From: Brevinematales bacterium
Lineage (GTDB): Bacteria; Spirochaetota; Brevinematia; Brevinematales; GWF1-51-8
Direction: 5' to 3'
Assembly (NCBI GenBank): GCA_013177895.1
Contig: JABLXV010000020.1
Coordinates: 1 to 47,273 of the forward strand
DNA length: 47,273 nucleotides
Positions 15,206-24,630 of this stretch are shown here, piece after piece. The position numbers and the translations under genes were made by a program. The notes below the pieces were generated by a model that searched no databases, was not told the origin of the DNA, and was given only the letters and a program-made list of their open reading frames with translations. Position 1 is the first letter of the stretch; each line of letters begins with the position of its first letter.

Positions 15206-16434
15206 TAGGTCTTAACCTCTACACATTTTAAAAACACATCAACCAGATCGGGGTCGTAATCCGTGCCCTTCCCCGTACGCAAAATAATCATCGCGTCCTC
15301 GCGGCTTAACGCGGCGCGGTAAAAACGGTCGGTCGTCAACGCGTCGTAGGTATCCGCGATCTGGATAATCCTCGCGAATAACGGGATTTTCTCGCCGATG
15401 ATACCGTTGGGATATCCCGTACCGTCCCAGTTCTCATGGTGATACAGCACATAGTCCGCGAAGCGGGAAAACTGCGAACTTTTCCGCAGAATGTCCGCGC
15501 CGATTTTCGGATGCTTCTTGATCCGCATAAAATCTTCGGAATTGATAATTTTCCGGCTGCTGTATTCCTCGATCGCTATCCCGACATATCCTATATCGTG
15601 CAGGAGAGCCGCGGTCTGGAGCTCCTCCAGCGATTCGGCGTTCAAACCGATCCGGTTTCCTATCAGGGTCGCGTAGAGACTGACTTTCTCGGAATGACCC
15701 TTCAGGAACTCGTTCTTCGATTCCAGCATATTGACGACCAGGTAAATCGACGACTCATAGCTTTCCTTTTCCTTGCTGGTCATTTCGTCCAATGAGATAA
15801 TTTCCGCATGAAGCTCCCGGTTTAACTGGGAGTATTTAAAGATAAAGAAAAAAGGCAGCAGGAACGGGAGTATCCACGCCCCATACAGAAGGGAAATATT
15901 CTCAAAAATCGTATCGACCGTGTTGATGCCGATCATTAAAAAGAACAGGAATGATAAAACCCTGTTCTCGATGGTAATCTGGCGGTCGGGATTTTTCGCG
16001 AACAGCAGGTGAACGCTTTCGGAAATCAGGAATAGCGAAAAATATCCGTGCGCCGCGTATTCCATCGAACATAACCCTATCAAGCCCAGAGCCGCGCTGA
16101 TAGCGAACAGTACAACTGATAAGACCATCCGCCTTCTGAGGTGCTTCGGGTTTGTATTGGTCGAGTTAAAAATAAAGATAAAAACCGCCGATACCAGCAT
16201 AAATATCAGGTAGAACATCCTGTATAATTCGACCGAAAATACCGGATTCGACATATATTTCGTTAAAAATATGGAGTTAAGAATAATAGTCGCGAATAAA
16301 TATATTCCCGAGCTGGAGATGCGCGCATCAAAGAACCTTGTTTTCGCTAATCCGCGCTGGAACGCGAAAATTACAAGACCCCAGATGGAAAACGCTATAA
16401 TGAATAGTAGTACAATTCCCCGTAAATGAATCAT
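15205..16434 (-). CDS. Membrane HD-GYP phosphodiesterase (second of a tandem pair)
   Basis: 409 residues with about seven hydrophobic N-terminal helices (to about residue 205), a helical linker, and an HD-GYP domain: HD at 279-280 (LLHDIGYVGIA), HHE at 332-334 and DGTGYPNG around 338-344. The signature is intact, so cyclic-di-GMP hydrolysis is expected. It is the promoter-proximal gene of the pair; the two proteins share layout and probably arose by duplication, but their sensory halves differ clearly. Its promoter lies about 30 bases upstream. Confidence 0.9.
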   Translation of the reverse strand: MIHLRGIVLLFIIAFSIWGLVIFAFQRGLAKTRFFDARISSSGIYLFATIILNSIFLTKYMSNPVFSVELYRMFYLIFMLVSAVFIFIFNSTNTNPKHLRRRMVLSVVLFAISAALGLIGLCSMEYAAHGYFSLFLISESVHLLFAKNPDRQITIENRVLSFLFFLMIGINTVDTIFENISLLYGAWILPFLLPFFFIFKYSQLNRELHAEIISLDEMTSKEKESYESSIYLVVNMLESKNEFLKGHSEKVSLYATLIGNRIGLNAESLEELQTAALLHDIGYVGIAIEEYSSRKIINSEDFMRIKKHPKIGADILRKSSQFSRFADYVLYHHENWDGTGYPNGIIGEKIPLFARIIQIADTYDALTTDRFYRAALSREDAMIILRTGKGTDYDPDLVDVFLKCVEVKT

Positions 16435-16461
16435 TTCTTTTCCTTAAATCGCCCCTAATAT

Positions 16462-16489
16462 ATTGTAATATATTTTAAATTTAATACAA
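16462..16489 (-). promoter_or_regulatory. Sigma-70 promoter of the HD-GYP pair
   Basis: On the minus strand TTGTAT, 16 bases, TACAAT, in an AT-rich leader. Confidence 0.55.
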
Positions 16490-16510
16490 GCCGGAAATGC
16501 TTTTATTAAT

Positions 16511-16539
16511 AAAAAAAGGCGGGAGCGAACTCCCGCCTT
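16511..16539 (-). terminator. Strong terminator after the pyrophosphatase gene
   Basis: On the minus strand GGCGGGAG-TTCG-CTCCCGCC followed by seven T residues, with an AA/TT extension of the stem; the loop is a stable TTCG tetraloop. It lies 17 bases after the stop. Confidence 0.95.
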
Positions 16540-16555
16540 GATATTTCGAATACCC

Positions 16556-18907
16556 TTACTTAAATATACCGACCAGTCTGTTCAACGCATAGATAGTCGC
16601 GCCGAATACGACCGCGACCATGCTCATCAGCTTGATGAGGATGTTCAGCGAAGGACCGGCTGTATCTTTGAACGGGTCGCCTACGGTATCGCCGACAACG
16701 GCGGCTTTATGAGCCTCGCTGCCTTTTCCGCCGAGCGCTCCGCCCTCGATATACTTCTTAGCGTTATCCCATGCGCCGCCGGCGTTGGCCATCATAACCG
16801 CCAACGGGAAACCGGTAACCAGCGCGCCCGCGAGAAGCCCTACCAGACTCGATATACCGAAGAAGACTCCGGTCGCGATCGGCATGATAATCGCAAGAAG
16901 CGCGGGAAGGATCATTTCACGCTGCGCGCTCATTGTGCTGATACGTACACAGCTCGCATAATCGGGATCGGTCGTCCCTTCCATCAGTCCCTTGATCTCG
17001 CGGAACTGGCGGCGGACTTCCTCCACCATCTTGTTAGCCGCGCGCCCTACAGCGCTCATCGAAAGCGCGCTGAAGAGGAACGGGGTCATCGAACCTATGA
17101 ACAGGCCGATCAGCACTTCGGGAGTGATAACATTCGCTACCACAACTAACTGGCTGCCTTCGATCTGGCTGACTTTATGCGTGATCTCGTCACGGAACGC
17201 GGCGAGCAGAGCGAGAGCCGTCAACGCGGCGGAACCGATCGCGTAACCTTTTCCGGTCGCGGCGGTCGTGTTTCCGAGCGAATCAAGCGCGTCTGTTCTG
17301 CGGCGTACTTCTTTACCCAATCCGCCTTCGGTGCCCGCCATTTCAGCGATACCGCCGGCGTTATCCGCGACAGGCCCGTAAGCGTCGGTCGCGAGGGTGA
17401 TACCCAGAGTGGACAGCATACCGATAGCGGCGGCGCCGATACCGTACAGTCCGAGTCCGTCTTTCATCTCGGCGGGATTACCCATACCGGCGAAGAAATA
17501 CGCGCCGATGGTCGCCAATACGACGGTGAATACGGGTATCCATGTCGACGCCATACCCAGCGAAAGACCGCCGATGACCAAAGTCGCGGCGCCGGTCTTA
17601 GACTGATCGGCCAAATCTTTTGTGGGTTTATAGGAATCGGATGTGAAGTATTCGGTGAAGAACCCGATGATGTTTCCGGCAATCAAACCGGTGGCAATCG
17701 AGAAGAATACGCCGATATACTGCATGCCCATCGTGAAATACACGAGGAAGAACGCGGCTATGAGAATAAGCCCCGAGGATATATAAACACCCCGGCGCAG
17801 AGCGCCCAATAGAACCGGCTGTGTCGCGTTGTCGTCCTTTGTACGAACCAGGAACGTACCTATGAGAGACGCGAATACGCCCATCGCCGCCAGCGCCATC
17901 GGTACTGTAACACCGAGGAGCGGGTTCGACGCGAACGCTACCGCGCCCAGAGCCATAGTCGCTACAATAGAACCTACATAACTTTCATAGAGGTCGGCGC
18001 CCATACCCGCGACGTCGCCTACGTTATCGCCCACATTATCCGCGATAGTCGCGGGGTTGCGGGGGTCGTCTTCGGGGATACCCGCTTCGACTTTACCCAC
18101 AATATCCGCGCCCACATCGGCGGACTTGGTATAGATACCGCCGCCTACGCGCGCGAATAACGCCATCGAAGAAGCGCCCATTTCGAATGTGAGCATCGCC
18201 TGGGTGATTTCTTCAATAGGAAGGTTGGCAATATACTTGAGGCCGAGGAACCACAGCGAGAGGTCGAGCAAGCCCAAACCTACGACGCTCATACCCATGA
18301 CCGCGCCGGCGGTAAACGCCACACGCAGAGCGGGGTTCAAGCCTTCTTTCGCCGCCCATGCTGTTCTGCTGTTCGCGCGGGTCGCGATATTCATCCCGAT
18401 GAACCCCGCGAGACCGGAGAATAATCCGCCGGTCAGGAACGCGTAAGGCACGAAGGGCGACAGCAGGTTGTGGGAAACGGTCGATATGATAAAGAGCAGG
18501 ATAAACATCGCGATAAAAAAGATGATTACCACCTTATACTGCTGCCGGAGGTACGCGAACGCACCTTCTCGGATAGCGGCGGAAATCTTTTTTACCTTGT
18601 CGGAACCCTCGTCCTTTTTCAGCACATACCGTGCGGCGAATATAACGAATATAATAGCCGCAATTGCTGCCACGAACGCGATTAACGCGGGGATAGCGGC
18701 CTGGATATCGGCGCCGCCCGTCGCATTCTGCATCGGGGTAGTCTGAGCCGCGGCGTCCGCCGCGGGAGCCGTTACCGCATTAGTAGCGGCAGGCTGAGCG
18801 GCGCCCGCTTCCTGCGCGTGGGCTACCGCATTGGATATGAGAAGCCCGGCGCAGAGCAGAGTCACGCCCGCTAAAAGTACTTTAGACCAACGAATCTTTT
18901 TTAGCAT
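16556..18907 (-). CDS. hppA: Membrane-bound ion-translocating pyrophosphatase, K+-dependent type
   Basis: 783 residues, about 16 membrane helices. It couples PPi hydrolysis to H+ or Na+ pumping across the inner membrane. The substrate-binding block is intact: [20 protein letters not shown] then [15 protein letters not shown], and later [16 protein letters not shown]. The motif [10 protein letters not shown], with Ala where K+-independent enzymes have Lys, points to the K+-dependent class; H+ versus Na+ cannot be told. Unusual is the N-terminus: a signal-peptide-like helix ([20 protein letters not shown]) followed by about 35 Ala, Gln, Thr and Pro-rich residues before the usual first helix. 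I prefer the ATG 7 bases behind AGGAGG to a GTG two codons upstream. Single-gene transcript with its own promoter and terminator. Confidence 0.96.
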   Translation of the reverse strand: MLKKIRWSKVLLAGVTLLCAGLLISNAVAHAQEAGAAQPAATNAVTAPAADAAAQTTPMQNATGGADIQAAIPALIAFVAAIAAIIFVIFAARYVLKKDEGSDKVKKISAAIREGAFAYLRQQYKVVIIFFIAMFILLFIISTVSHNLLSPFVPYAFLTGGLFSGLAGFIGMNIATRANSRTAWAAKEGLNPALRVAFTAGAVMGMSVVGLGLLDLSLWFLGLKYIANLPIEEITQAMLTFEMGASSMALFARVGGGIYTKSADVGADIVGKVEAGIPEDDPRNPATIADNVGDNVGDVAGMGADLYESYVGSIVATMALGAVAFASNPLLGVTVPMALAAMGVFASLIGTFLVRTKDDNATQPVLLGALRRGVYISSGLILIAAFFLVYFTMGMQYIGVFFSIATGLIAGNIIGFFTEYFTSDSYKPTKDLADQSKTGAATLVIGGLSLGMASTWIPVFTVVLATIGAYFFAGMGNPAEMKDGLGLYGIGAAAIGMLSTLGITLATDAYGPVADNAGGIAEMAGTEGGLGKEVRRRTDALDSLGNTTAATGKGYAIGSAALTALALLAAFRDEITHKVSQIEGSQLVVVANVITPEVLIGLFIGSMTPFLFSALSMSAVGRAANKMVEEVRRQFREIKGLMEGTTDPDYASCVRISTMSAQREMILPALLAIIMPIATGVFFGISSLVGLLAGALVTGFPLAVMMANAGGAWDNAKKYIEGGALGGKGSEAHKAAVVGDTVGDPFKDTAGPSLNILIKLMSMVAVVFGATIYALNRLVGIFK

Positions 18908-18957
18908 GAACACTCCTCCTAACTTATGATTTGTATTAGAATAATTTGTCTCATGGT

Positions 18958-18986
18958 ATGATATAATAAATTTTAGGAATAATCAA
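18958..18986 (-). promoter_or_regulatory. Sigma-70 promoter of hppA
   Basis: On the minus strand TTGATT, 17 bases, TATCAT, leaving a leader of about 45 bases before the ATG. Confidence 0.6.
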
Positions 18987-19036
18987 GAAATGCAATTTTT
19001 CAAATTTTTTCCGTTCCCCCGCCCCGTTTCCCCGAA

Positions 19037-19297
19037 CGGCGCGTGATGACGAACTGTTTTTTGTCATTGCGAGGCGTCATGGTGAACGCTTGCCTGCATT
19101 CTACCTGCGGTAGAAGGTAGACAGGTCCCGCGTTCAGCGGGATGTCGAACCTAGCCGAAGCAATCTATTTTATTATTGGTTATTAAATAAAACAGACTGC
19201 TTTACCCCGCGTATCGAAAAATATTGTATCGCGGGGCATCGCAGTGACAGAAAAGAATAAAAATCCGACTTCGTCATCAAGCCCTATGGCGCGTGTT
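19037..19297. repeat. Palindromic dispersed element, full-length copy (MITE-like)
   Basis: The 461 bases between hppA and the amylase gene are mostly this element. An inner unit at 19063-19248 is bounded by gtcattgcga and tcgcagtgac, a 9/10 inverted repeat. It contains several hairpins: ttctac/gtagaa, tcccgc/gcggga, aagca-tct/aga-tgctt and ccccgcg/cgcgggg. The flanks (cggcgcgtgatgacgaactg on the left, agccctatggcgcgtg on the right) also match the 8.7-kb copy. No protein is encoded. I recognise the cattgcgag...gaagcaatc...gac type as a common non-coding dispersed repeat in environmental genomes. Confidence 0.7.
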
Positions 19298-19308
19298 TTT
19301 AAGCAAAT

Positions 19309-19337
19309 TTGCAATTCTACTATTTCCTATATATAAT
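19309..19337 (+). promoter_or_regulatory. Sigma-70 promoter of the cyclomaltodextrinase operon
   Basis: TTGCAA, 17 bases, TATAAT. The -35 box overlaps a 10-base palindrome, gcaaatttgc at 19303-19312, which could be a small operator; that is speculative. Confidence 0.7.
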
Positions 19338-19368
19338 AAACTGTCATATATATGCCCGGAGACGCCTT

Positions 19369-21360
19369 ATGCATAAGTACAATGTCTTTTTCAAGTTTGG
19401 CGCGCATTACGATACGAAACGGGTTGAAGTGGTGGGTGATTTTAATAACTGGGAACGGGGGAGCCTTCTTCTCGAAGACGAAGACGGCGATAATGTCTGG
19501 TGGGGAGCCGCGAAACTTCCGGCCGGGCGTTACGAGTACAAGTTTCTGGTGGACGGCACGCAGTTTGTCATCGATCCGCGTAACCCGCTGAAATCTAAAA
19601 ACAACAGCTATGAGAACTCGCTTCTCCTGGTCGGTTCCGCCAAACTGAAAGAAGATTTCATTCATATACCTCATATCGATTTCTTTATCCCCACATGTTT
19701 CTATATCAGGGCCGCGATCAATTTTGAAAAATTCAGCGACGCCCGCCTGATTGTGGTAGTCGACGACCTTTTTCATACCGTCAACGGGTACGAGTTGTAC
19801 CGCGACGAGGTTTACGCCTATCTCATCTTCCACTACCGGAACGGGTTCGGCGCGAGAAACGTCATGTACTACTTCGAAATCGACCGTATCGGTAACGGTA
19901 AGGAATACTTCGGCAGGAACGGGCTTATCCAGAACGAATGGGAAGTCGAGCACTTCGAGTATGTTCAGCCCGAGGGCGATCTTTTCAAATCCCCCGACTG
20001 GGTCAAGGACGCCGTGTTCTACCAGATTTTCCCCGAACGTTTCTATAACGGCAATCCCGCGATCAATCCGCAGGATGTCGCGCCGGTCAGCCAGCTCCCG
20101 AAGGCCGATACGTTCTACGGCGGCGACCTCGATGGGGTGATCCGGAAGCTCGACCATATCAAGGAACTCGGCGCCAACGCTATCTACTTCAATCCCATCT
20201 TCGAGGCGCAGTCCACCCATAAATTCGATACCGCCGATTATATGAAGATCGACCCGCACTTCGGGGACGACGATACGTTCGACCGTCTGTCCGCGGAGAC
20301 CAAAAAACGGGACATCCGGTTTATCCTCGACGGGGTATTCAATCATACAGGCACCGATTTCGCGGCATTTAAGGATATCGAGAAAAACGGCGCGAAGTCT
20401 AAATATAAGGATTGGTATTTCGTTAAAAAATTCCCGCTGATGGAAAACGGGAAGCCGAATTATACATGCTGGTGGGATTTCCCTTCTCTGCCGAAGCTGA
20501 ACGCGCTCGATCCCGCGGTCGAGAAATACCTCCTCGGCGTGGCGAAGCACTGGATTCACAAGGGCGCGTCGGGATGGCGGCTGGATGTCCCCACCGAGAT
20601 CGACCACCCCTACTGGAAGGAATTCCGTAAGGCGGTCAAGACGGAGAATCCCGACGCCTATATAGTCGGCGAGATATGGTTCAACGCTTCCCCGTGGCTC
20701 GACGGGACGGAGTTCGACGCGGTGATGAATTACCGTTTCCGCGACGCGAGCCTCGAGTTCTTTGCCAACCGCAGAATCAACGCCGACGAGTTTGTAAAAA
20801 TTATCGGCGAGCAGATATACGATTACCCGATGCAGGCGAACTTCGCGATGCTCAACCTGCTGACCAGCCACGATACCGCGCGGTTCTTTACGGTCGCGGG
20901 CGAACGTCTCGACCGCGTACGGCTCGCCATCGCGTTCCAGTTTACCTATATGGGCGCGCCGTGCGTCTATTACGGCGAGGAGACCGGTATGACGGGCGGG
21001 AAAGACCCGGATAACCGCCGCTTTATGAACTGGAACGAACAGGAATGGAATAAAGACCTTTTACAGCTCTATAAAAAGCTCGCCGGAATCCGGCATGACA
21101 ACGAAGTCCTGCGGCGCGGCGAACTCCGGTTCTTCTATATCAAAGGGATGACCATCGGGTTCGAGCGCTTTATCAAGGATCAGAAACTGCTGATACTGAT
21201 CAACAACTCCGACGAGAATGTCAATATCGACGTCACCCGTTACGCGGGCAACGGCGAATTCCTCGACATCTCGAAGGATTATCCCTTGAAGCGGAAACGC
21301 GCCTACACGCTATACGCCAACGATTTCGCGATTCTGAAAAAGATACGGGATCTCCGCTAA
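19369..21360 (+). CDS. GH13 cyclomaltodextrinase/neopullulanase-like enzyme with N-terminal CBM48-type domain
   Basis: 663 residues with no signal peptide, so cytoplasmic. Residues 1-90 are an AMPK/isoamylase-type glycogen-binding domain (VEVVGDFNNWERG, YEYKFLVDG). A second beta domain spans about 100-200. The GH13 barrel starts at about 210 and has region I DGVFNHTG (321-328), the nucleophile Asp406 (GWRLDVPTE), the acid/base Glu435 (IVGEIWFN) and the stabiliser Asp502 (LTSHDTARF). LPKLN at 374-378 is the fifth region typical of the GH13_20 neopullulanase and cyclomaltodextrinase group. It should hydrolyse alpha-1,4 (and perhaps alpha-1,6) bonds in malto-oligosaccharides. I start at the ATG behind CGGAGACGC; the frame extends 20 codons further up, through the promoter. 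Confidence 0.93.
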   Translation: MHKYNVFFKFGAHYDTKRVEVVGDFNNWERGSLLLEDEDGDNVWWGAAKLPAGRYEYKFLVDGTQFVIDPRNPLKSKNNSYENSLLLVGSAKLKEDFIHIPHIDFFIPTCFYIRAAINFEKFSDARLIVVVDDLFHTVNGYELYRDEVYAYLIFHYRNGFGARNVMYYFEIDRIGNGKEYFGRNGLIQNEWEVEHFEYVQPEGDLFKSPDWVKDAVFYQIFPERFYNGNPAINPQDVAPVSQLPKADTFYGGDLDGVIRKLDHIKELGANAIYFNPIFEAQSTHKFDTADYMKIDPHFGDDDTFDRLSAETKKRDIRFILDGVFNHTGTDFAAFKDIEKNGAKSKYKDWYFVKKFPLMENGKPNYTCWWDFPSLPKLNALDPAVEKYLLGVAKHWIHKGASGWRLDVPTEIDHPYWKEFRKAVKTENPDAYIVGEIWFNASPWLDGTEFDAVMNYRFRDASLEFFANRRINADEFVKIIGEQIYDYPMQANFAMLNLLTSHDTARFFTVAGERLDRVRLAIAFQFTYMGAPCVYYGEETGMTGGKDPDNRRFMNWNEQEWNKDLLQLYKKLAGIRHDNEVLRRGELRFFYIKGMTIGFERFIKDQKLLILINNSDENVNIDVTRYAGNGEFLDISKDYPLKRKRAYTLYANDFAILKKIRDLR

Positions 21361-21405
21361 CATCTTTTCCCGCTCCCGTCTAAATATATTTCTCCCGGAG
21401 GATTT

Positions 21406-21795
21406 ATGAAAAATTTGAAATGGCTCGCGCTGGTATTCCTGCTCACGTCGTGCGGGCAGACGCTCAACCTGAACCGCGTCAATAATATCAAAGGGCCGAA
21501 TTACCCGGTCGTCGCCGATACCGGTATCACATTCGCGGTAGCCGCGCCCGGGGCGACATTAGTCATGCTCGCCGGAAACTTCAACGGATGGAACAAACAG
21601 GCTAATCCGATGACGGTGAGTTCCAACGGGGTATGGTCGCTCGCGATGGAGCTGAAAAAAGGGAAAACCTACTACTATAAATTCGTGATCGACGGCTACT
21701 GGGTCGCCGACCCGGATAACCCGGACACCGTGTCGGACGGTATGGGCGGCGTGAACTCGGTGCTCGACCTCAAGACGCCGAAAACGAATCAATAA
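21406..21795 (+). CDS. Small lipoprotein with a CBM48/AMPK-type glycogen-binding domain
   Basis: 129 residues. A lipobox (FLLTSC, Cys16) anchors it to a membrane. The rest is a single carbohydrate-binding domain: ITFAVAAPGATLVMLAGNFN, GWNKQANPM, then a strand YYYKFVIDGYWVADPDNP. It closely parallels the N-terminal domain of the enzyme encoded 45 bases upstream (DFNNW versus NFNGW; YKFLVDG versus YKFVIDG). With no catalytic part it may present alpha-glucan at the cell envelope, or be a regulatory or structural module. CCGGAGGA precedes the ATG; the gene is co-transcribed with the enzyme. Confidence 0.85.
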   Translation: MKNLKWLALVFLLTSCGQTLNLNRVNNIKGPNYPVVADTGITFAVAAPGATLVMLAGNFNGWNKQANPMTVSSNGVWSLAMELKKGKTYYYKFVIDGYWVADPDNPDTVSDGMGGVNSVLDLKTPKTNQ

Positions 21796-21807
21796 AAGGA
21801 GACCGCT

Positions 21808-24453
21808 ATGAAAAACATATTAAGAATACTTTTCGGGTTTATCTTCGTCCTGTCGTTCCGGTTCGCCTTCGCGGTCGACCTGACGAAGCTCCAATTCACC
21901 AAGAATATCAAGGAATTCGACCTCCCCAACGGGCTTCATATCATCGTGAAGGAAGAACCGTCCATCCCGCTCGTGGGATTCTCGGTGACCTATAAGGTCG
22001 GTTTCCGTAACGAGGATATCACCGGTAAATCGGGGCTCACCCACCTTCTCGAGCACATGATGTTCAAGGGCACGACGAAGTACGGGAAGGGGCAGTTCGA
22101 CAAGGTGATGAACGACCTCGGCGCGGAGAATAACGCGTTCACGTCCTACGAGATGACCGTTTACTGGGAAGTGCTCCCTGTCGCGGGGCTTGAGAAGGCG
22201 ATCGAACTCGAGGCCGACCGGATGGTGAACCTCCTGCTCGACCCCAAGGAGTTCGAGAGCGAGAAGAACGTCGTATTCAGCGAACTGTCCAAGCATGAGA
22301 GTATGCCGGACACCCAGCTTTACCACGAGTTCGACAAGGCGATGTTCGGGGAACACCCGTTCGCCTACAGCTACGGCCGCCTCGAGGATATCACCAACGC
22401 TCAGCGCGATTATGTAATGAACGGGTTATATAAGAAATACTATGTGCCGAATAACGCATATATCGTGGTGGTCGGCGATGTGAAAGCCGACGAAGTGCTC
22501 GCGATGGTGAAGAAGTACTTCGCCCCTATCCCCGCGAACCCCAATCTCCCGAAGGAAACGCCTATCCCGCTCCCGAAGAAGAAGGGCGTGCATGTCGAGG
22601 TCGAGGGCGTCGCGAGCGAGAATTTCGGCGAGGTGGTTTTCCATCTGCCGGGATACGACCTGAAGAATAAGGAATGCCAGGTACTGAGCTTTATCAACGA
22701 AACCGGGCTGATCGGCGGATTCGGATACTGGCCGACTATCGACGGGGGACTCGGGTTTATGGGATACACCAAGGAACCGGATTACCCGTCGGAAACAATC
22801 ACCCGCGAGTATGTGCAGGAGAATCTCGAGGACCTGAAGAACGAACTGTTCTATTCCGAGATGATGCAGTACGACTCCATCAGCCGCATCATGTTCACTA
22901 TTATCGACCTCGCGCGTTATCATAGCGTCGGTATCTATAACGACCTCGTGAAGGCGTACCAGAAAATAACGGTCGACGACGTGATGAACGTCATACAGAA
23001 ATACCTGACCCCCGATAACTCCGGCACGGGATTCTTCAAGGTGACCAAGAAGAACCCGAAGGCCAAGCCCGGCGGCGGTATGGAAGAAGAAAACCACGGC
23101 GAGCCGATCGATTACTCGGAGTTCGATAACCCTACCCCCCAGGCGATCGCCGAGGCGCAGGAACGCAAGGATTTCCTCTTCAAGGGCGCGGTAAAGTCTA
23201 TCACGGGCTACCTCGCGACCGTTAAGAAGGTCACCCTCGATAACGGCATCACCATCCTCTATAAACCGTTCACCATGAACGAAAAGGTATCCATCTCGGT
23301 CGCGTTCGGCGCGGGATCGATCTACCAGAAGAAGGCCTACCAATCGAGCTACGCTTACGATTTCGTATTTAACGGAGGTCCGATGTTCGGGCTGGAGAAC
23401 GAGCTCGAGAAGAAAGGGGTGACGTTCAAGGGCGGCAGCGGATACGACAATACCTCTATCGGTATCGACGTGCCCGCCGAGTTCTTCGGCGACGCGGTAA
23501 AATGGCTCGGGCTCGCGGTCAAAGACCGCAAGTTTATCCCGCTCGTCCTCGAGGAGAAGAAGTTCAACACGATGAAGTCCATCGAAGAGATGGCGAACAG
23601 CCCCTCCCCCGACCTTCACGCGAAGTACGCCGTATTCCAACTGGCGTTCGGCAAGGACGGCGCGGGGCTGGACTTCTACGCCACCAAAGACGACGTGATG
23701 AACCTCACGATGCAGGATATCTACGACTTCTACGCCTCGTTCTACCGCCCGGAGAATATGGTGATCGCCGTAGTCGGCAACCTCGACTTCGATCAGGTGG
23801 TCGCGGCGGTGAAGGAACAGCTCGGCGGATGGAAGCAGCCGCCCGCGGTGATGAAGCCTGCCGGCGCGAAGCTCGCCCCGAAACCGACGCAGAACCAGGT
23901 TAAGGTCGTGCCCCTCGATATCAAGCAGTCGGTCGTGCTGATGGGCGCGCCGTCGGTGGACTATACCGATGTCACGAACTACACCGCGTTCTCGCTCGCC
24001 CTCGACATCTTCGGCGGCGGCAGTTTCACGTCGTGGCTCATGCGCTCGATCCGCGACACGGCGGGGCTGACCTACGGCGTATATACGTTCCCTATCCTCT
24101 ACGGACAGTACAGCCTGTTCCGCCTGTATATGCAGAACGCGCCCAAGGACGTCTACACCGCGATCGATATGTACAAGACCCAGCTGAAGAAGTATAAAGA
24201 GACCGGGCCGACCGACCTCGAGGTGCTGAAGTTCCAGATCAATAAGCTGAACTCGGTGCCGTTCAACTATGAGAACAGCTCGAAGATCGCGTCGATGCTC
24301 TCCACCTATATGCTCAAACGCGGGGCGTACGACTACGAACTGAGCTATATCAACCTGATTAACGGACTGACGAAGGCCGACCTGATGAAGGTGATTAAGG
24401 AATATTTCCCGGATTATTACTATATCGTGATCGCGGGGAAGGATAAGGAATAG
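21808..24453 (+). CDS. Secreted M16 (pitrilysin-type) zinc metalloprotease, two-domain
   Basis: 881 residues with a signal peptide (residues 1-22, ILFGFIFVLSFRFAFA), so exported, probably periplasmic. The N-terminal M16 half carries the inverted zinc motif HxxEH at 79-83 (HLLEHMMFKGT) and the downstream glutamate in ELEADRM. The C-terminal half (from about residue 465, VTLDNGITILYKPF) is a second M16 unit without the motif and with the late SxxLMRSIRDTAGLTYGV block. This active-plus-inactive layout is typical of the family. It degrades peptides; the substrate is unknown. It starts 12 bases after the lipoprotein gene, behind AAGGAG. Confidence 0.92.
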   Translation: MKNILRILFGFIFVLSFRFAFAVDLTKLQFTKNIKEFDLPNGLHIIVKEEPSIPLVGFSVTYKVGFRNEDITGKSGLTHLLEHMMFKGTTKYGKGQFDKVMNDLGAENNAFTSYEMTVYWEVLPVAGLEKAIELEADRMVNLLLDPKEFESEKNVVFSELSKHESMPDTQLYHEFDKAMFGEHPFAYSYGRLEDITNAQRDYVMNGLYKKYYVPNNAYIVVVGDVKADEVLAMVKKYFAPIPANPNLPKETPIPLPKKKGVHVEVEGVASENFGEVVFHLPGYDLKNKECQVLSFINETGLIGGFGYWPTIDGGLGFMGYTKEPDYPSETITREYVQENLEDLKNELFYSEMMQYDSISRIMFTIIDLARYHSVGIYNDLVKAYQKITVDDVMNVIQKYLTPDNSGTGFFKVTKKNPKAKPGGGMEEENHGEPIDYSEFDNPTPQAIAEAQERKDFLFKGAVKSITGYLATVKKVTLDNGITILYKPFTMNEKVSISVAFGAGSIYQKKAYQSSYAYDFVFNGGPMFGLENELEKKGVTFKGGSGYDNTSIGIDVPAEFFGDAVKWLGLAVKDRKFIPLVLEEKKFNTMKSIEEMANSPSPDLHAKYAVFQLAFGKDGAGLDFYATKDDVMNLTMQDIYDFYASFYRPENMVIAVVGNLDFDQVVAAVKEQLGGWKQPPAVMKPAGAKLAPKPTQNQVKVVPLDIKQSVVLMGAPSVDYTDVTNYTAFSLALDIFGGGSFTSWLMRSIRDTAGLTYGVYTFPILYGQYSLFRLYMQNAPKDVYTAIDMYKTQLKKYKETGPTDLEVLKFQINKLNSVPFNYENSSKIASMLSTYMLKRGAYDYELSYINLINGLTKADLMKVIKEYFPDYYYIVIAGKDKE

Positions 24454-24490
24454 AATAAACAGATAAAGATAGAGCCGACCCCATGGATGG

Positions 24491-24534
24491 GGAAGTCCCG
24501 CGGTGACAGGGATGTCAAAGAGCGGGGCGCTTCC
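24491..24534 (+). other. Long imperfect hairpin after the M16 gene
   Basis: ggaag at 24491 pairs with cttcc at 24530, cccgc with gcggg inside it, and tgaca with tgtca at the tip. A T-run (ggaattttta) follows only about 15-20 bases later, so termination of the plus-strand operon is possible but not secure. Confidence 0.35.
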
Positions 24535-24562
24535 AGTGATAGCAGGGAATTTTTATTATGTC

Positions 24563-24596
24563 AAAAAATAAAGCCCGTCCTAAATAGGCCGGGCTT
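24563..24596 (-). terminator. Terminator after the STAS gene
   Basis: On the minus strand AAGCCCG-g-CCT pairs with AGG-a-CGGGCTT around a four-base loop and is followed by TATTTTTTG. It lies 35 bases past the STAS stop codon. Confidence 0.85.
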
Positions 24597-24630
24597 CTAT
24601 AAAAAATCGCTTGCTCCCTTAGTACGGGTA

